The notes under the pieces were generated by a model. That model did no database searches. It was not told where the DNA came from and was given only the letters and a program-made list of their open reading frames with translations. A program made the translations under genes and the position numbers. A stretch of 64,000 bases of DNA from Doryteuthis pealeii (lineage: Eukaryota > Mollusca > Cephalopoda > Myopsida > Loliginidae), in the NCBI GenBank assembly GCA_023376005.1, contig CM042179.1, positions 18,245,423 through 18,309,422 of the forward strand, in the 5' to 3' direction. This document shows, one piece after another, positions 31,188-43,785 of this stretch (position 1 is the stretch's first letter; the number at the start of each line of letters is the position of its first letter).

Positions 31188-34100
31188 ATGGCGGACAGTA
31201 AGCGGGATCATGGCACACTGGATTATGGACAACAGAGAGAGAGGATTCATCCTGCAAACAGTAAGAAGAATCAATGGCAGACTGGAATATGGACAACAGA
31301 AAGAGGATCGTCTGCAAACAGAAAGAAGAATCAATGGCAACTGGAATACTGGACAACAGAAAGAGGATAGTCCTGCAAACAGAAAAGAAGAATCATGGCA
31401 GATGGAATATGACAACAGAAAGAGGATCGTCTGCAAACAGAAAGAAGAATCATGGCAGACTGGAATATGGACAACAGAAAGAGGATCGTCTGCAAACAGA
31501 AAGAAGAATCATGGCAGACTGGAATATGGACAACAGAAAGAGGATCGTCTGCAAACAGAAAGAAGAATCATGGCAGACTGGAATATGGACAACAGAAAAG
31601 GATCGTCTGCAAACAGAAGAAGAATCATGGCAGACTGAATATATGGACAACAGAAAGAGGATCGTCTGCAAAACAGAAGAAGAAAATCATGGTCAGAACT
31701 GGAATATGGATAACAGAAAGAGGATCGTCTGCAAACAGAAAGAAGAATAATGGCAGACTGGAATGGCTAACAGAAGAGGATCGTCTGCAACGAAAGACGA
31801 ATCATGGCAGACTGGAATATGGACCAGAAAGAGGTCGTCTGGCACAACAGAAAGAAGAATCATAGCAGACTGGAATATGGACAAGGAAAGAAGGATCGTC
31901 TGAAAACAGAAAGAAGAATCATGGCAGACTGAATATGGACAACACAAAGAGGATCTGCTGCAAACAGAAAGAAGAATCACTGCAGACTGGAATATGGACA
32001 ACAGAAAGAGGATCGTCTGCAAAAAACAGAAAGAAGAATCATGGCGACTGGGAATATGGACAACAGAAAGAGGATCGTCTGCAAAAGAAGAAGAATCATG
32101 CAGACTGGAAATATGGACAAAGAAGAGGATCGTCTGCAAACAGAAGCGAAGAATGCATGGCAGACTGGAATAATGGACAACAGAAAGAGGATCATCTGCA
32201 GAAGCAGAAAAGAAGAATCATAGCAGAACTCTTGCCCTGCAAACGAGAAAGGAAGAATCATGACACACTGGAATATGGACAACAGAAGAGGATCGTCTGC
32301 AACAGAAGGAGAATCATGGAGACCTGGAATTGGACAAAGAAAGAGGATCGTCTGCAACAGAAGAGAATCATGGCAGACTGGAATATGGACAAGAGAAAGA
32401 GGATCGTCTGAAAACAGAAAGAAGAATCATGGCAGACTGGAATATGGACAACAGAGAGGATCGTCCTGGAAACAGAAGGAAGAATCATGGCAGACTGAAT
32501 ATGGACAACAGAAAGAGGATCGTCTGCAAACGAAAAAAGAATCATGGCAGACCTGGAATATTGGACAACAGAAAGAGGATTCGTCTGCAAACAGAAAGAA
32601 GAATCATGCAGACTGGAATCTGGACAAACAGAAAGAGGATCATCTGCAAACAGAAAGAAGAATCATAGCAGACTGGAATACTGACAACAGACAAGTAGAT
32701 CGTCTGCAACAGAAAGAAGGAATCATGGCAGACTGGAATATTGGACAACAGAAAGAGGATCATCTGCAAACAGCAAAGAGAATGCATGCAGGCTGGATAG
32801 GACATAGAGAAAAGTAGGAGTGTCGACTGAAAACAGAAAGGAAAGAATCATGGCAGTGCTGGAATATGGGACAAACAGAAAGAGGATGTCTTGCAAACAG
32901 AAGGAAGAATTAACTGGCAGACCTGGAATACTGGACACAGAAAGAGGATCGTCTGCAAACAGACAGGAAGCTCATGGCAGAGCTGGAATATGGACAACAG
33001 AAAGAGGATCGTCTGCAAAAACAAGAAGGAAGGAATCATGGCAGACTGGAAATATGGACAAGAGAAAGAGGATCGTCTGAGCAGAAAGAGAATCATGGCA
33101 GATGGAATATGGACACGAGAAAAGAGGTCGTCTGCAAGACGGAAGGAAGAATCATGGCAGACTGGAATATTGGACAACAGGAAAGAGGATCCGCTGCAAA
33201 CAGAAAGAAGAATCATGCAGCTGGAATAATGGACAACAGAAAGAGGATCAATCTGCAAACTAGAAAGAAGAATCATAGCAGACTGGAATATGGACAACAG
33301 AAAGAGGATCGTCTGCAAACAGAAAGAAGCATCATGGAAGACTGGAGATATGGCAACAGAAAGAGGATCTATCTGCAACAGAAGAAAGAATCGAGGCAGA
33401 CTGGATATGGACAAGAGAAAGAGGTATCGTCTGAAAACAGAAAGAAGAATCATGCAGACTGGAATATGGCAACAGAAGAGAGGATCGGTCGCAAACAGAA
33501 AGAAGAATCTGGAGACTGTTGAAATATGGACACACAAAAAAGGATCGTCTGCAAACAGAAGGAAGAATCATGGAGACGTTGGAAATGGAACACAGAAGAA
33601 AAGGATCGTCCTGAAACAGAAAGAAGATCATGGCCGACTGGGATATGGACAACGAAAGAGGATCGTCTGCAAACAGAAAGAAGATCAATGGGCTAGACTG
33701 GAATAATGACTTAACAGAAAGAGGATCGTCTGCAAACAGAAGAAGAATGCATGGCAGAACTGGAATATGGAAACAAAGGAGGATCGTCGAAACAGAAAGC
33801 GAATCATGGCAGACTGAAATATGGACAACAGAAAAGAGGATCGTCTGCAAACAGAAAGAGAATCATGGCAGACTGGAATAATGACAACAGAAGAGCTGTC
33901 TGCAAACAGAAAGAAGAATCATGGCAGACTGGTAATTATGGACAACAGAAAGAGGTCATCTGCAAACTGGAAAGAAGAACATGGCAGACTGGAATATGGA
34001 CCAGAAAGAGATCGTCTGCAAACGAAGAAGAATCATGGCAACAACTGGAGATATGGACACAGAAAGAGACGTCCTGCAAACAGAAAGAAGTAATCATGGC

Positions 34101-35620
34101 AGACTGGAATATGGACAAAGAAAGAGGATCGTCTGCAAACAGGAAAAGAAGAATAATGGCAAACTGGAATATGGACAACAGAAGAGGATCGTTGGGCGGA
34201 CGTAAAGAAGAATCATGGCAAGACTGGATATGCCCGCGACAGACAGAAAGAGGATCATCCTGCAATCAGAAAGAAGAATCAATGGCAGACTGGAATAGAC
34301 AACAGAAGAGGATTGTCCTGCAACAGTAAGAAGAAATCATGGCAGACTGAATATGGACAACAGAAAGAGGATCATCTGACAAGACCAGTCAAGAAGAATC
34401 ATGGCAGACTGGAATATGGACAACGAAAGAGATTGCTGCAACAGAAAGAGAATCATGGCAGACTGGAATTGGACAACAGAAAGAGGATCAATTCTGCAAA
34501 CAGAAAGAAGAATAATGGCAAGACTGGACTATGGACAACAGAAAGAGGATAGTTTGCGGAGCAGTAAAGAAGAATCATGGCAGACTGGAATATGGCACAC
34601 AAAGAGGCTCGTCTGCAACAGAAGAAGAATCATGGCAGACTGGAATATGGACAACAGAAAGAGGAAACATCTGCAGACAGTAAGAAAGAATCATGCAGAC
34701 TGGGAATATGACAACAGAAAGACGGATCGTCTGCAAACCAGAAAGAAGAATCATGGCAGACTGGAATATGGACAACAGAAAGTGAATCGTCCTGCGCGAC
34801 CAGTAGACGAATCTGGCAGACTGGAATATGGGAACAACAGAAAGAGGAATCATCTGCAAAACAGAAAGAAACGAATCAATGGCACATGAATATGACAACA
34901 GAAAGACGATGTCTGCAAACAGAAAAGAAGAATAATGGCAGACTGGAAATATGGACAACAGAAAGAGGGATAGTTTGCGGACAGTAAGAAGTATCATGGC
35001 AGCACATTGGAAATATGGACAACAGAAAGAGGATCGTCTGCAAACTGAAAGAAGAATCACTGGCAGACTGGAATATGGACCAACAGAAAGAGGAATCGTC
35101 TGCAACAGAAGGAAGAATCATGCAGACTGGAATATGGACAACAGAAAGAGGATCGTCTGCAACAGAAGAAGAAATTCATGGCAGACTGAAATATGGACAA
35201 CAGAAAGAGGAAATCGTCTTGCAACAAAAGAAAGAATAATGGAGACTGGAATTGGACCACAGAAAGAGGATTGTCTGCAAACAGAAAGAAGAACATGGCA
35301 GACTGACATAAGGACAACAGAAAGAGGAATCACTCTGCAACTTGAAAGAAGAATCATGGGCAGACTGGAAATGGGACAACAGAAAGAGGATCGTCTGCAA
35401 ACAGAGAAGAAGAATCATGGCACACTGAATATGGACAACAGAAAGAGGCATCGTCTCAAACGAAAGAGAATCATGGCAGACTGAATATGGACAAGAGAAA
35501 GAGGAATCGTCTGCAAACGAAAGAAGAATAATGGCAAACTGGAATATGGACAACAGAAAGGGATCCGTTTGCGGACTGTAAAGAAGAATCCATGGCAGAA
35601 CTGGGATATGCAACAGAAGA
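31188..35620 (+). repeat. 59-bp tandem array, left arm (~75 units, noisy)
   Basis: The consensus period is 59 bp (for example 31452 to 31511). Landmarks are 'atggcagactggaatatgg', 'acaacagaaagaggatcgtc' and 'tgcaaacagaaagaagaatc'. Because 59 is not a multiple of three, a read-through cycles all three frames every 177 bp. The consensus has no stop in this orientation, giving a 59-residue super-repeat. Units here carry many single-base insertions and deletions, so open frames are short. First units (31188-31330) are diverged and resemble the outlying monomers. Confidence 0.95.
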
Positions 35621-35629
35621 CGATCCTCT

Positions 35630-38600
35630 TTCTGTTGTCCATATTCCAGTCTGCCATGATTCTTCTTACTGTCGCAAACTATCTCCTCTTCTGTGTCCAT
35701 ATTCAGTCTGCATGATTCTTCTTTCTGTTTGCAGATGATCTCTTTCTGTTGTCCATATTCCAGTCTGCCATGATTCTTCTTTCTGTTTGCAGACAATCCT
35801 CTTTTGTGTTGTCCATATTCCAGTCTGCCATGATTCTTCTTACTGTCTGCAGATGATCCTCTTTCTGTTGTCCATATTCCAGTCTGCCAATGATTCTTCT
35901 TACTGTTTGCAGACAATCCTCTTTCTGTTGTCCATATTCAGTCTGCCATGATTCTTCTTTCTGATTGCAGATGATCCTCTTTCTGTTGTCCATATTCCAG
36001 TCTGCCATGATTCTTCTTACAGTCCGCAAACGATCCTCTTTCTGTTGTCCATATTCCAGTTTGCCATTATTCTTCTTTCTGTTTTGCAGACGATCCTCTT
36101 TCTTGTCCATATTCCAGTCTGCCATGATTCTTCTTTCTGTTTGCAGACGATCCTCTTTCTGTTGTCCATATTCCAGTGTGCCATGATTCTTTCTTTCTGT
36201 TTGCAGACGATCCCCTTTCTGTGTCCATATTCAGTCTGCCATGATTCTTCTTTCAGTTTGCAGATGATCCTCTTTCTGTTGTCCATATTCCAGTCTGCAT
36301 GATTCTTCTTTCTGTTTGCAGACAATCCTCTTTCTGTTGTCCATATTCCAGTCTGCCATGATTCTTCTTTCTGTTTGCAGACGATCCTCTTTCTGTTGTC
36401 CATATTCCAGTCTGCCATGATTCTTCTTTCTGTTTGCAGACGATCCTCTTTCTGTTGTCCATATTCCAGTCTGCCATGATTCTTCCTTTCTGTTTGCAGA
36501 CGATCCTCTTCTGTTGTCCATATTCCAGTCTGCCATGATTCTTCTTTAGTTTGCAGACGATCTCTTTCTGTTGTCATATTCCAGTCTGCCATCTTCTTAC
36601 TGTTCTATCCTCTTCTGTTGTCATATTCCAGTCTGCCATGATTCTTCTTTCTGTTTGCAACGATCCTCTTTCTGTTGTCCATATTCCAGTCTGCCATGAT
36701 TCTTCTTTCTGTTTTGCAGATGATCCTCTTTCTGTTGTCCATATTCCAGTCTGCCATGATTCTTCTTACTGTTTGCAGACGATCCTCTTTCTGTTGTCCA
36801 TATTCCAGTCTGCCATGATTCTTCTTTCTGTTTGCAGACGATCCTCTTTCTGTTGTCCATATTCCAGTCTGCCATGATTCTTCTTACTGTTTGCAGACGT
36901 TCTCTTTCTGTTGTCCATATTCCAGTCTGCATGATTCTTCTTTCATCCTCTTTGTTGTCCATATTCCAGTCTGCCATTTCTTGTTAGACTTCCTCTTTCT
37001 GTTGTCCATATTCCAGTTCTGCCATTATTCTTCTTTCTGTTTGCAGATGATCCTCTTTCTGTTGTCCATATTCCAGTCTGCCATGATTCTTCTTTCTGTT
37101 TGCAGACAATCCTCTTTCTGTTGTCCATATTCCAGTCTGCCATGATTCTTCTTACTGTCTGCAGATATCCTCTTTCTGTTGTCCATATTCCAGTCTGCCA
37201 TCTTCTACTGTTTGCAGATCTCTTCTGTTGTCCATATTCCAGTCTGCCTGATTCTTCTTTCTGTTGCAGATGATCCTCTTTTGTTGTCCATATTCCAGTC
37301 TGCCATGATTCTTCTTACTGTCCGCAAACGATCCTCTTTCTGTTGTCCATATTCCAGTTGCCATTATTCTTCTTTTCTGTTTGCAGACGATCCTCTTTCT
37401 CTTGTCCATATTCCAGTCTGCATGATTTTTCTTTCTGTTTGCAGACGATCCTCTTTCTGTTGTCCATATTCCAGTCTGCCATGATTCTTCTTCTGTTTGC
37501 AGACGATCCTCTTTCTGTTGTCCATATTCCAGTCTGCCATGATTCTTCTTTCTGTTTGCAGATGATCCTCTTTCTGTTGTCCATATTCCAGTCTGCCATG
37601 ATTCTTCTTTCTGTTTGCAGACATCCTCTTTCTGTTGTCCATATTCCAGTCTGCCATGATTCTCTTTCTGTTTGCAGACGATCCTCTTTCTGTTGTCCAT
37701 TTCCAGTCTGCCATGATTCTTCTTTCGTTTCAGACGATCCTCTTTCTGTTGTCCATATTCCAGTCTGCCATGATTCTTCTTTCTGTTTGCAGACGATCCT
37801 CTTTCTGTTGTCCATATTCCAGTCTGCCATGATTCTTCTTTCTGTTTGCAGACGATCCTCTTTCTGTTGTCCATATTCCAGTCTGCCATGATTCTTCTTC
37901 TTTCTGTTGTCAGACATCCTCTTTCTGTTGTCCATATTCCAGTCTGCCATGATTCTTCTCTGTTTGCAGACGATCCTCTTTTTGTTCCATATTCCAGTCT
38001 GCCATGATTCTTCTTTCTGTTTTCAGACGATCCTCTTTCTCTTGTCCATATTCCAGTCTGCCTCGATTCTTCTTTCTGTTTGCAGATGATCCTCTTTCTG
38101 TTGTCCATATTCCAGTCTCCATGATTCTTCTTTCTGTTTGCAGACGATCCTCTTTCTGTTGTCCATATTCCAGTCTGCTATGATTCTTCTTTCTGTTTGC
38201 AGATGATCCTCTTTCTGTTGTCCATATTCCAGTCTGCCATGATTCTTCTTTCTGTTTGCAGACGATCCTCTTTCTGTTGTCCATATTCCAGTCTGCCATG
38301 ATTCTTCCTTCCGTTTGCAGACGATCCTCTTCTGTTGTCCATATTCCAGTCTGCCATGATTCTTCTTTCTGTTTTCAGACGATCCTCTTTCTCTTGTCCA
38401 TATTCCAGTCTGCCATGATTCTTCCTTCTGTTTGCAGACGATCCTCTTTCTGTTGTCCATATTCCAGTCTGCCATGATTCTTCTTCTGTTTGCAGACGAT
38501 CCTCTTTCTGTTGTCCATATTCCAGTCTGCCATGATTCTTCCTTCTGTTTGCAGACGATCCTCTTTCTGTTGTCCATATTCCAGCCTGCCATGATTCTTC

Positions 38601-40199
38601 TTTCTGTTTTCAGACGATCCTCTTTCTCTTGTCCATATTCCAGTCTGCCATGATTCTTCTTTCTGTTTGCAGATGATCCTCTTTCTGTTGTCCATATTCC
38701 AGTCTGCCATGATTCTTCTTTCTGTTTGCAGACGATCCTCTTTCTGTTGTCCATATTCCAGTCTGCTATGATTTTCTTTCTGTTTGCAGATGATCCTCTT
38801 TCTGTTGTCCATATTCCAGTCTGCCATGATTCTTCTTTCTGTTTGCAGACGATCCTCTTTCTGTGTCCATATTCCAGTCTGCCATGATTCTTTTTTTTCT
38901 GTTTGCAGACGATCCTCTTTCTGTTGTCCATATTCCAGTCTGCCATGATTCTTCCTTCTGTTTCCAGACGATCCTCTTTCTGTTGTCCATATTCCAGTCT
39001 GCCATGATTCTTCTTTCTGTTTTCAGACGATCCTCTTTCTCTTGTCCATATTCCAGTCTGCCATGATTCTTCCTTCTGTTTGCAGACGATCCTCTTTCTG
39101 TTGTCCATATTCCAGTCTGCCATGATTCTTCCTTCTGTTTGCAGACGATCCTCTTTCTGTTGTCCATATTCCAGTGTGCCATGATTCTTCCTTCTGTTTG
39201 CAGACGATCCTCTTTCTGTTGTCCATATTCCAGTCTGCTATGATTCTTCTTTCTGTTTGCAGATGATCCTCTTTCTGTTGTCCATATTCCAGTCTGCCAT
39301 GATTCTTCCTTCTGTTTGCAGACGATCCTCTTTCTGTTGTCCATATTCCAGTCTGCCATGATTCTTCTTTCTGTTTGCAGACGATCCTCTTTCTGTTGTC
39401 CATATTCCAGTCTGCCATGATTCTTCTTTCTGTTTGCAGACGATCCTCTTTCTGTTGTCCATATTCCAGTCTGCAGTGATTCTTCTTTCTGTTTGCAGAC
39501 GATCCTCTTTGTGTGTCCATATTCCAGTCTGCCATGATTCTTCTTTCTGTTTTCAGACGATCTCTTTTCTTGTCCATATTCCAGTCTGCTATGATTCTTC
39601 TTTCTGTTTGCAGACGATCCTCTTTCTGTTGTCCATATTCCAGTCTGCCATGATTCTTCTTTCTGTTTGCAGACGATCCTCTTTCTGTTGTCCATATTCC
39701 AGTCTGCCATTATTCTTCTTTCTGTTTGCAGACGATCCTCTTTCTGTTATCCATATTCCAGTCTGACATGATTCTTCTTACTGTTTGCAGACGATCCTCT
39801 TTCTGTTGTCCATATTCCAGTCTGCCATGATTCTTCTTTCTGTTGCAGACGATCCTCTTTCTGTTGTCCATATTCCAGTCTGCCATGATTCTTCTTTCTG
39901 TTTGCAGACGATCCTCTTTCTGTTGTCCATATTCCAGTCTGCCATGATTCTTCTTTCTGTTTGCACGATCCTCTTTCTGTTGTCCATATTCCAGTCTGCC
40001 ATGATTCTTCTTCTGTTTGCAGACGATCCTCTTTCTGTTGTCCATATTCCAGTCTTCCATGATTCTTCTTTCTGTTTGCAGACGATCCTCTTTCTGTTGT
40101 CCATATTCCAGTCTGCCATGATTCTTCTTACTGTTTGCAGATGATCCTCTCTCTCTGTTGTCCATAATCCAGTGTGCCATGATCCCGCTTACTGTCCGC
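35630..40199 (-). repeat. 59-bp tandem array, right arm (~77 units, cleaner)
   Basis: This is the inverted counterpart of the left array. Units from about 37400 to 40140 are uniform, so stop-free frames of over 300 codons appear on the minus strand (for example 38023-39123 and 37152-38108). They are a consequence of the stop-free unit. No signal peptide, known domain, splice context or gene structure was seen, so I do not call them genes. Marked variant units (GAAAACAG with ACAAGAG; ATAGCAG) occur at offsets that mirror the left array. Confidence 0.95.
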
Positions 40200-40877
40200 A
40201 TATGCAACATATGCACGCCGCATATAGGTATATTTATAAGTATATGTATCTGTAGACTAGAGACATTAGAGGTAATGGATCATGTGTCTCTGCATATGTA
40301 TATATACGTATGTATATATCTATATAGATGAATATGTGTGAGTGGGGATGTGTATATGGGTGTAGGTATATATAAATCTACAATAGAAGGTTTGGCCTCT
40401 TTTGGGCAAACAAAGTTTATAAAAGTAGAAAAATAAATTCTATAGAGAAGAAAAATGGGAATAAATAATACTAATTGTGATAATCCCACTAAGGAGACAT
40501 TTAGTCTGAATTTAGGTAAAGTTTGAAGTTAGATGGAGTTTAAGGTAGCAATACAACACTGACCACTAGAAATCAACTGTTAGTGGTCTCTTCAAACAAA
40601 GGAATTTTAAAATCCCATGTGAAAACGAGAATGAATGAGATTTAGAAATGAGATTTTGGAAGGAGTGGAAAATTTGAAACTCAGTTAGTCAGGATCCAGG
40701 AACCAAGGCAGACAAATCAACTTTCATCAGAGACCAGTTGACAACAGACTAGAGTAGAAGTCCTGACAGTGAACTGACAGTGGGTAGTGCCTTCTCCTCT
40801 CGGATCGATAGACATAAGATAGCAGGGATGGGAGGGATGATTAAATAAGACAAAGATAAGAATGCAAGTCCTATGCC

Positions 40878-40880
<3 letters not shown>
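40200..40880. other. Spacer outside the right array, no gene seen
   Basis: Mirror of 30508-31187: TA/CA-rich next to the array, then AT-rich DNA. No gene seen. Confidence 0.5.

Positions 40881-40966
<86 letters not shown>
40881..40966. repeat. (TC)n microsatellite
   Basis: An uninterrupted TC tract of about 86 bp. Its mirror partner at 30427-30507 is interrupted and shorter. Confidence 0.95.
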
Positions 40967-40969
<3 letters not shown>

Positions 40970-41134
40970 TGTTTTGTTTGCTTTTGGATGGGACCCCCGG
41001 AGTCGCTTTGTCCCGGACACAACAGTGGAGGTGCAGATGACAGACGACCAAGCTAAGCAGACATGTGCATGAGAGGTGCAAAGATGTACAGCAGATACGT
41101 ACAGAGATGCTTCGGGCCACCAAAGGTGTAACAC

Positions 41135-41295
41135 TTCCCGCGGACGAACCTCCTTCTACTTTCCATATTTCAGCCTTCCATGATCCTGCTTACTGCACGC
41201 AGACGATCCTCCTTCGTCTGTCCATATTCCAGCCTACCATGTTTCTGCTTACTGCCCACAGACGATCCTCATTTTGCTGTCAATATTGTTCAGCC
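41135..41295 (-). repeat. Degenerate outlying monomers of the 59-bp satellite (right arm)
   Basis: Mirror of 30110-30268, with 'agacgatcct' and 'tccatatt' landmarks in about three diverged units. Confidence 0.8.
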
Positions 41296-42129
41296 ACTTC
41301 CTGTCTATCTGGTCTAACACGTTCCAGTCTCTGGAAGATCCGTTCATCTGATGACACTGACTGTAATTGTCGCTAAACCGACCAGTTAATTATATCTTAT
41401 TTTTATATTATTACCACCTGATTCACAAAATTCACTAAACCCTATACGCCCACTCACCAACAATACAAAATGTTAACAAATTCACCTAACAGGCCGTGTG
41501 AACACCAACCGGATGTGACCAGATTCATGACTTTTAGTTAAATGAAAAAAAAACCCTCATCTGTGCATATATCGATCGGAGCGCGCGGGAAACTTGAAAA
41601 GAAATTATCAAGATAAAATCAGAATTTTCATTTTTCGACCAACCCGTAACCTTTGCGGTAAAATAAAGAAAACCAAAAGCTGGTCCATTCCTCAACCAGA
41701 ATAAAAAATATAAATTCTCCGACTCTGAACGACCGACAAGCAGTTCAGCGACTACACAGAGCCGACAACACAGGAGGGGGCGGTCAAACGCTAACCGCTA
41801 CAAGACAGCACACATGACTCACCACATCTTTACCCCCCCCCTGACACCGGTCGACCCGAGCAAGCATTCTCTCTTAACCTTTCTTTTAAAGGGGCGAACC
41901 ACTACCATGTTGACTATTATCACCACAGTTGCCGGTCATCAAACCACCAACATTACCATCAATTACCATCGACCATCAAGTATCAGACTTTCTGTCTACA
42001 TCTAATATACATCGTGCCCACATCACTGTCAGTGTCAACTGTCGTATCACCGAGACTCGAACCACTATCACGTTCGGCCAACATCGCCACCGATTTCGGC
42101 TACCAAGACCGTATTTTCCACCCACTTGT

Positions 42130-42726
42130 TGATATCACTAGCAATACTGATAAAGTCCACATCAATACAATTTATTGAAACTTTCAACCTGTGTTTGTTT
42201 TTCCTTTGCTACCATAAGCTTACTGCTACCCGATTGATATTACAATGTCTTTTAGATGTTAGTATAGGCTGGTTTATGGTTTTCAATAATCTCTGTGATT
42301 GAGGGTTATGTTCGAGGCAGTATCAATTTGCAAACCAACACATCTTCATTTCTACTGACACATATTTCCGATTTGACTTTGGGTTACGGAGAAAGGTTGC
42401 TACCAGAGTGTTAGTGTGTGTTTTTCTTTTCAGTCTGTGTTTGTTTTGTATTAGCTTTGTTGCATTTGTGACTAGTGTGTTTTGAATGAACATTTCCCAG
42501 CAAACTGCTAGCAAACAGATGGAGGTTGTGCTAGTTGATGTTGAGTACTGAAGTTTCATCAGCCGATGACATTCCTCTGTGACTAGATCCAGAATAATGT
42601 TCGGATTTTGTTCTATCTTAGATAGAATGCTTGTGCGGATATCCAAATTTAGTGCATACCTCAAACCACATACAAATATCAAGCACTTAAACTGTTCGTC
42701 TGTGATGGAAGAGATTTTAAACTTCT
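42130..42726 (-). pseudogene. gag: Gypsy gag fragment and degenerate protease (right arm)
   Basis: Mirror of 28668-29260, with the same gag motifs read on the minus strand from 42726 downward. It differs from the left copy by a few bases and single-base indels near 42380-42450. Confidence 0.65.
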
Positions 42727-42943
42727 GAGAATTGTATGTATTCTGCTGATCAAACAGAGAGAAAAAAAAACAGCGAAACTACTGGTAAAAGTAGATACTG
42801 GTACAGAAAGAAGCATATTACCACTACGAATCTACAAGCAAATGTATCCAAAACCAAACGGAATATGAATAAACAATCGAACGAAAAAAAGGGAAAACTG
42901 GAGACAGATTCAACAGGAACGATATATAGATAAACATGTATTA
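42727..42943 (+). pseudogene. Gypsy aspartic protease fragment (right arm)
   Basis: The D-T-G active site is encoded at 42794-42802, within V-K-V-D-T-G. It is followed by the I-L-P-L motif and a Y-P-x-P-N block. A frameshift lies in the A run near 42765. It is cut at 42944 by the 842-bp LTR-like insertion. Confidence 0.75.
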
Positions 42944-43242
42944 TGTTAGTATAGCATTTAATTCTAATGCTAACAGCAACAAATGAATGAATTAATACTT
43001 CGTTTAATTATACCAATTTATTAATCAGCACATGAAACAATGAATAACAATATAAAGTCCTTCCTGTGTATAAAGTTGAGTTTAAGGGACTTACCGGCGT
43101 GCCAAAGATATCTGGTATCTTAGGGTTGTCTCTCTTGGAGTCGCTGCCTCGTGGAACTGCTCACGGAATCTGTCTGTCTGGATCTTTGTATTTTGCGCCA
43201 AAACTTCTGGGCTCATCACGTGATTGGTATATCCAATCACAG

Positions 43243-43304
<62 letters not shown>

Positions 43305-43785
43305 ATACATACACACACACAGGAATTACCATTTTAATGACCCAACACACAAATACAAACAATTTTACAATGTGATAAAAAGGGTTCAAAGATCAAAGTT
43401 CTAGCGCGCGTTACGTTAAAAAAGGATTGAATTCAGTAGAGATTTGCAGATTACGTGTGTTCGCTTTGGTGTTGTGGAAAGAACTGAGCAATTGTTTAAA
43501 AAAAGCTGGAAAGGGTAGAGTGGTGTTGGTGTCCCTTGTCACGTAGGTCGAATGTGGGGAAAGTGTGTGCATGGATCTGATCACGTACTCAACCGATATC
43601 ATGCTAGGGTTGCACAGAGTTCGGAAAGAAAAAATAGATAAGCGGAAAGGTATGTGGGGATTAAAATTAAATTAAATTAAATAAATAAAAAGTTCTTGGC
43701 GTCTGGACTCTGGCGTTAACGGTCTGATCAATAAAGTCTTCATCTATACTTCGAAACAGTTGTGTCTTTTTATTTCTCTTCAACA
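42944..43785. repeat. 842-bp LTR-like insertion (right arm)
   Basis: TGTTAG...TCAACA ends with AATAAA near 43730, about 55 bp before the end, which fits an LTR read on the plus strand. It contains a CT tract at 43243-43302. No target duplication was found, so it may be a solo LTR with eroded flanks or a different element. Confidence 0.55.

Larger units (their letters stand above)
19518..35620 (+). repeat. Left arm of a ~32-kb inverted repeat
   Basis: Its reverse complement is 35630-51932. Corresponding positions sum to about 71250 at the apex and 71390-71450 through most of the arms. Matching landmarks include an 842-bp LTR-like unit (27605-28446 versus 42944-43785), a 219-bp LTR (26147-26365 versus 45023-45241) and the 59-bp arrays. 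Near 25-30 kb the arms differ by scattered single bases. The array part of this arm carries many single-base indels. Confidence 0.95.

Noticed and set aside
37152..39710. Minus-strand open frames of 300-366 codons in the array
   Set aside because: They follow from a stop-free 59-bp unit and cycle through all frames. There is no domain, signal or gene context. Reported as satellite and not as genes.
31188..40199. CRISPR-like regular spacing
   Set aside because: The whole 59-bp period is conserved with no unique spacers, and the context is eukaryotic. It is a minisatellite.
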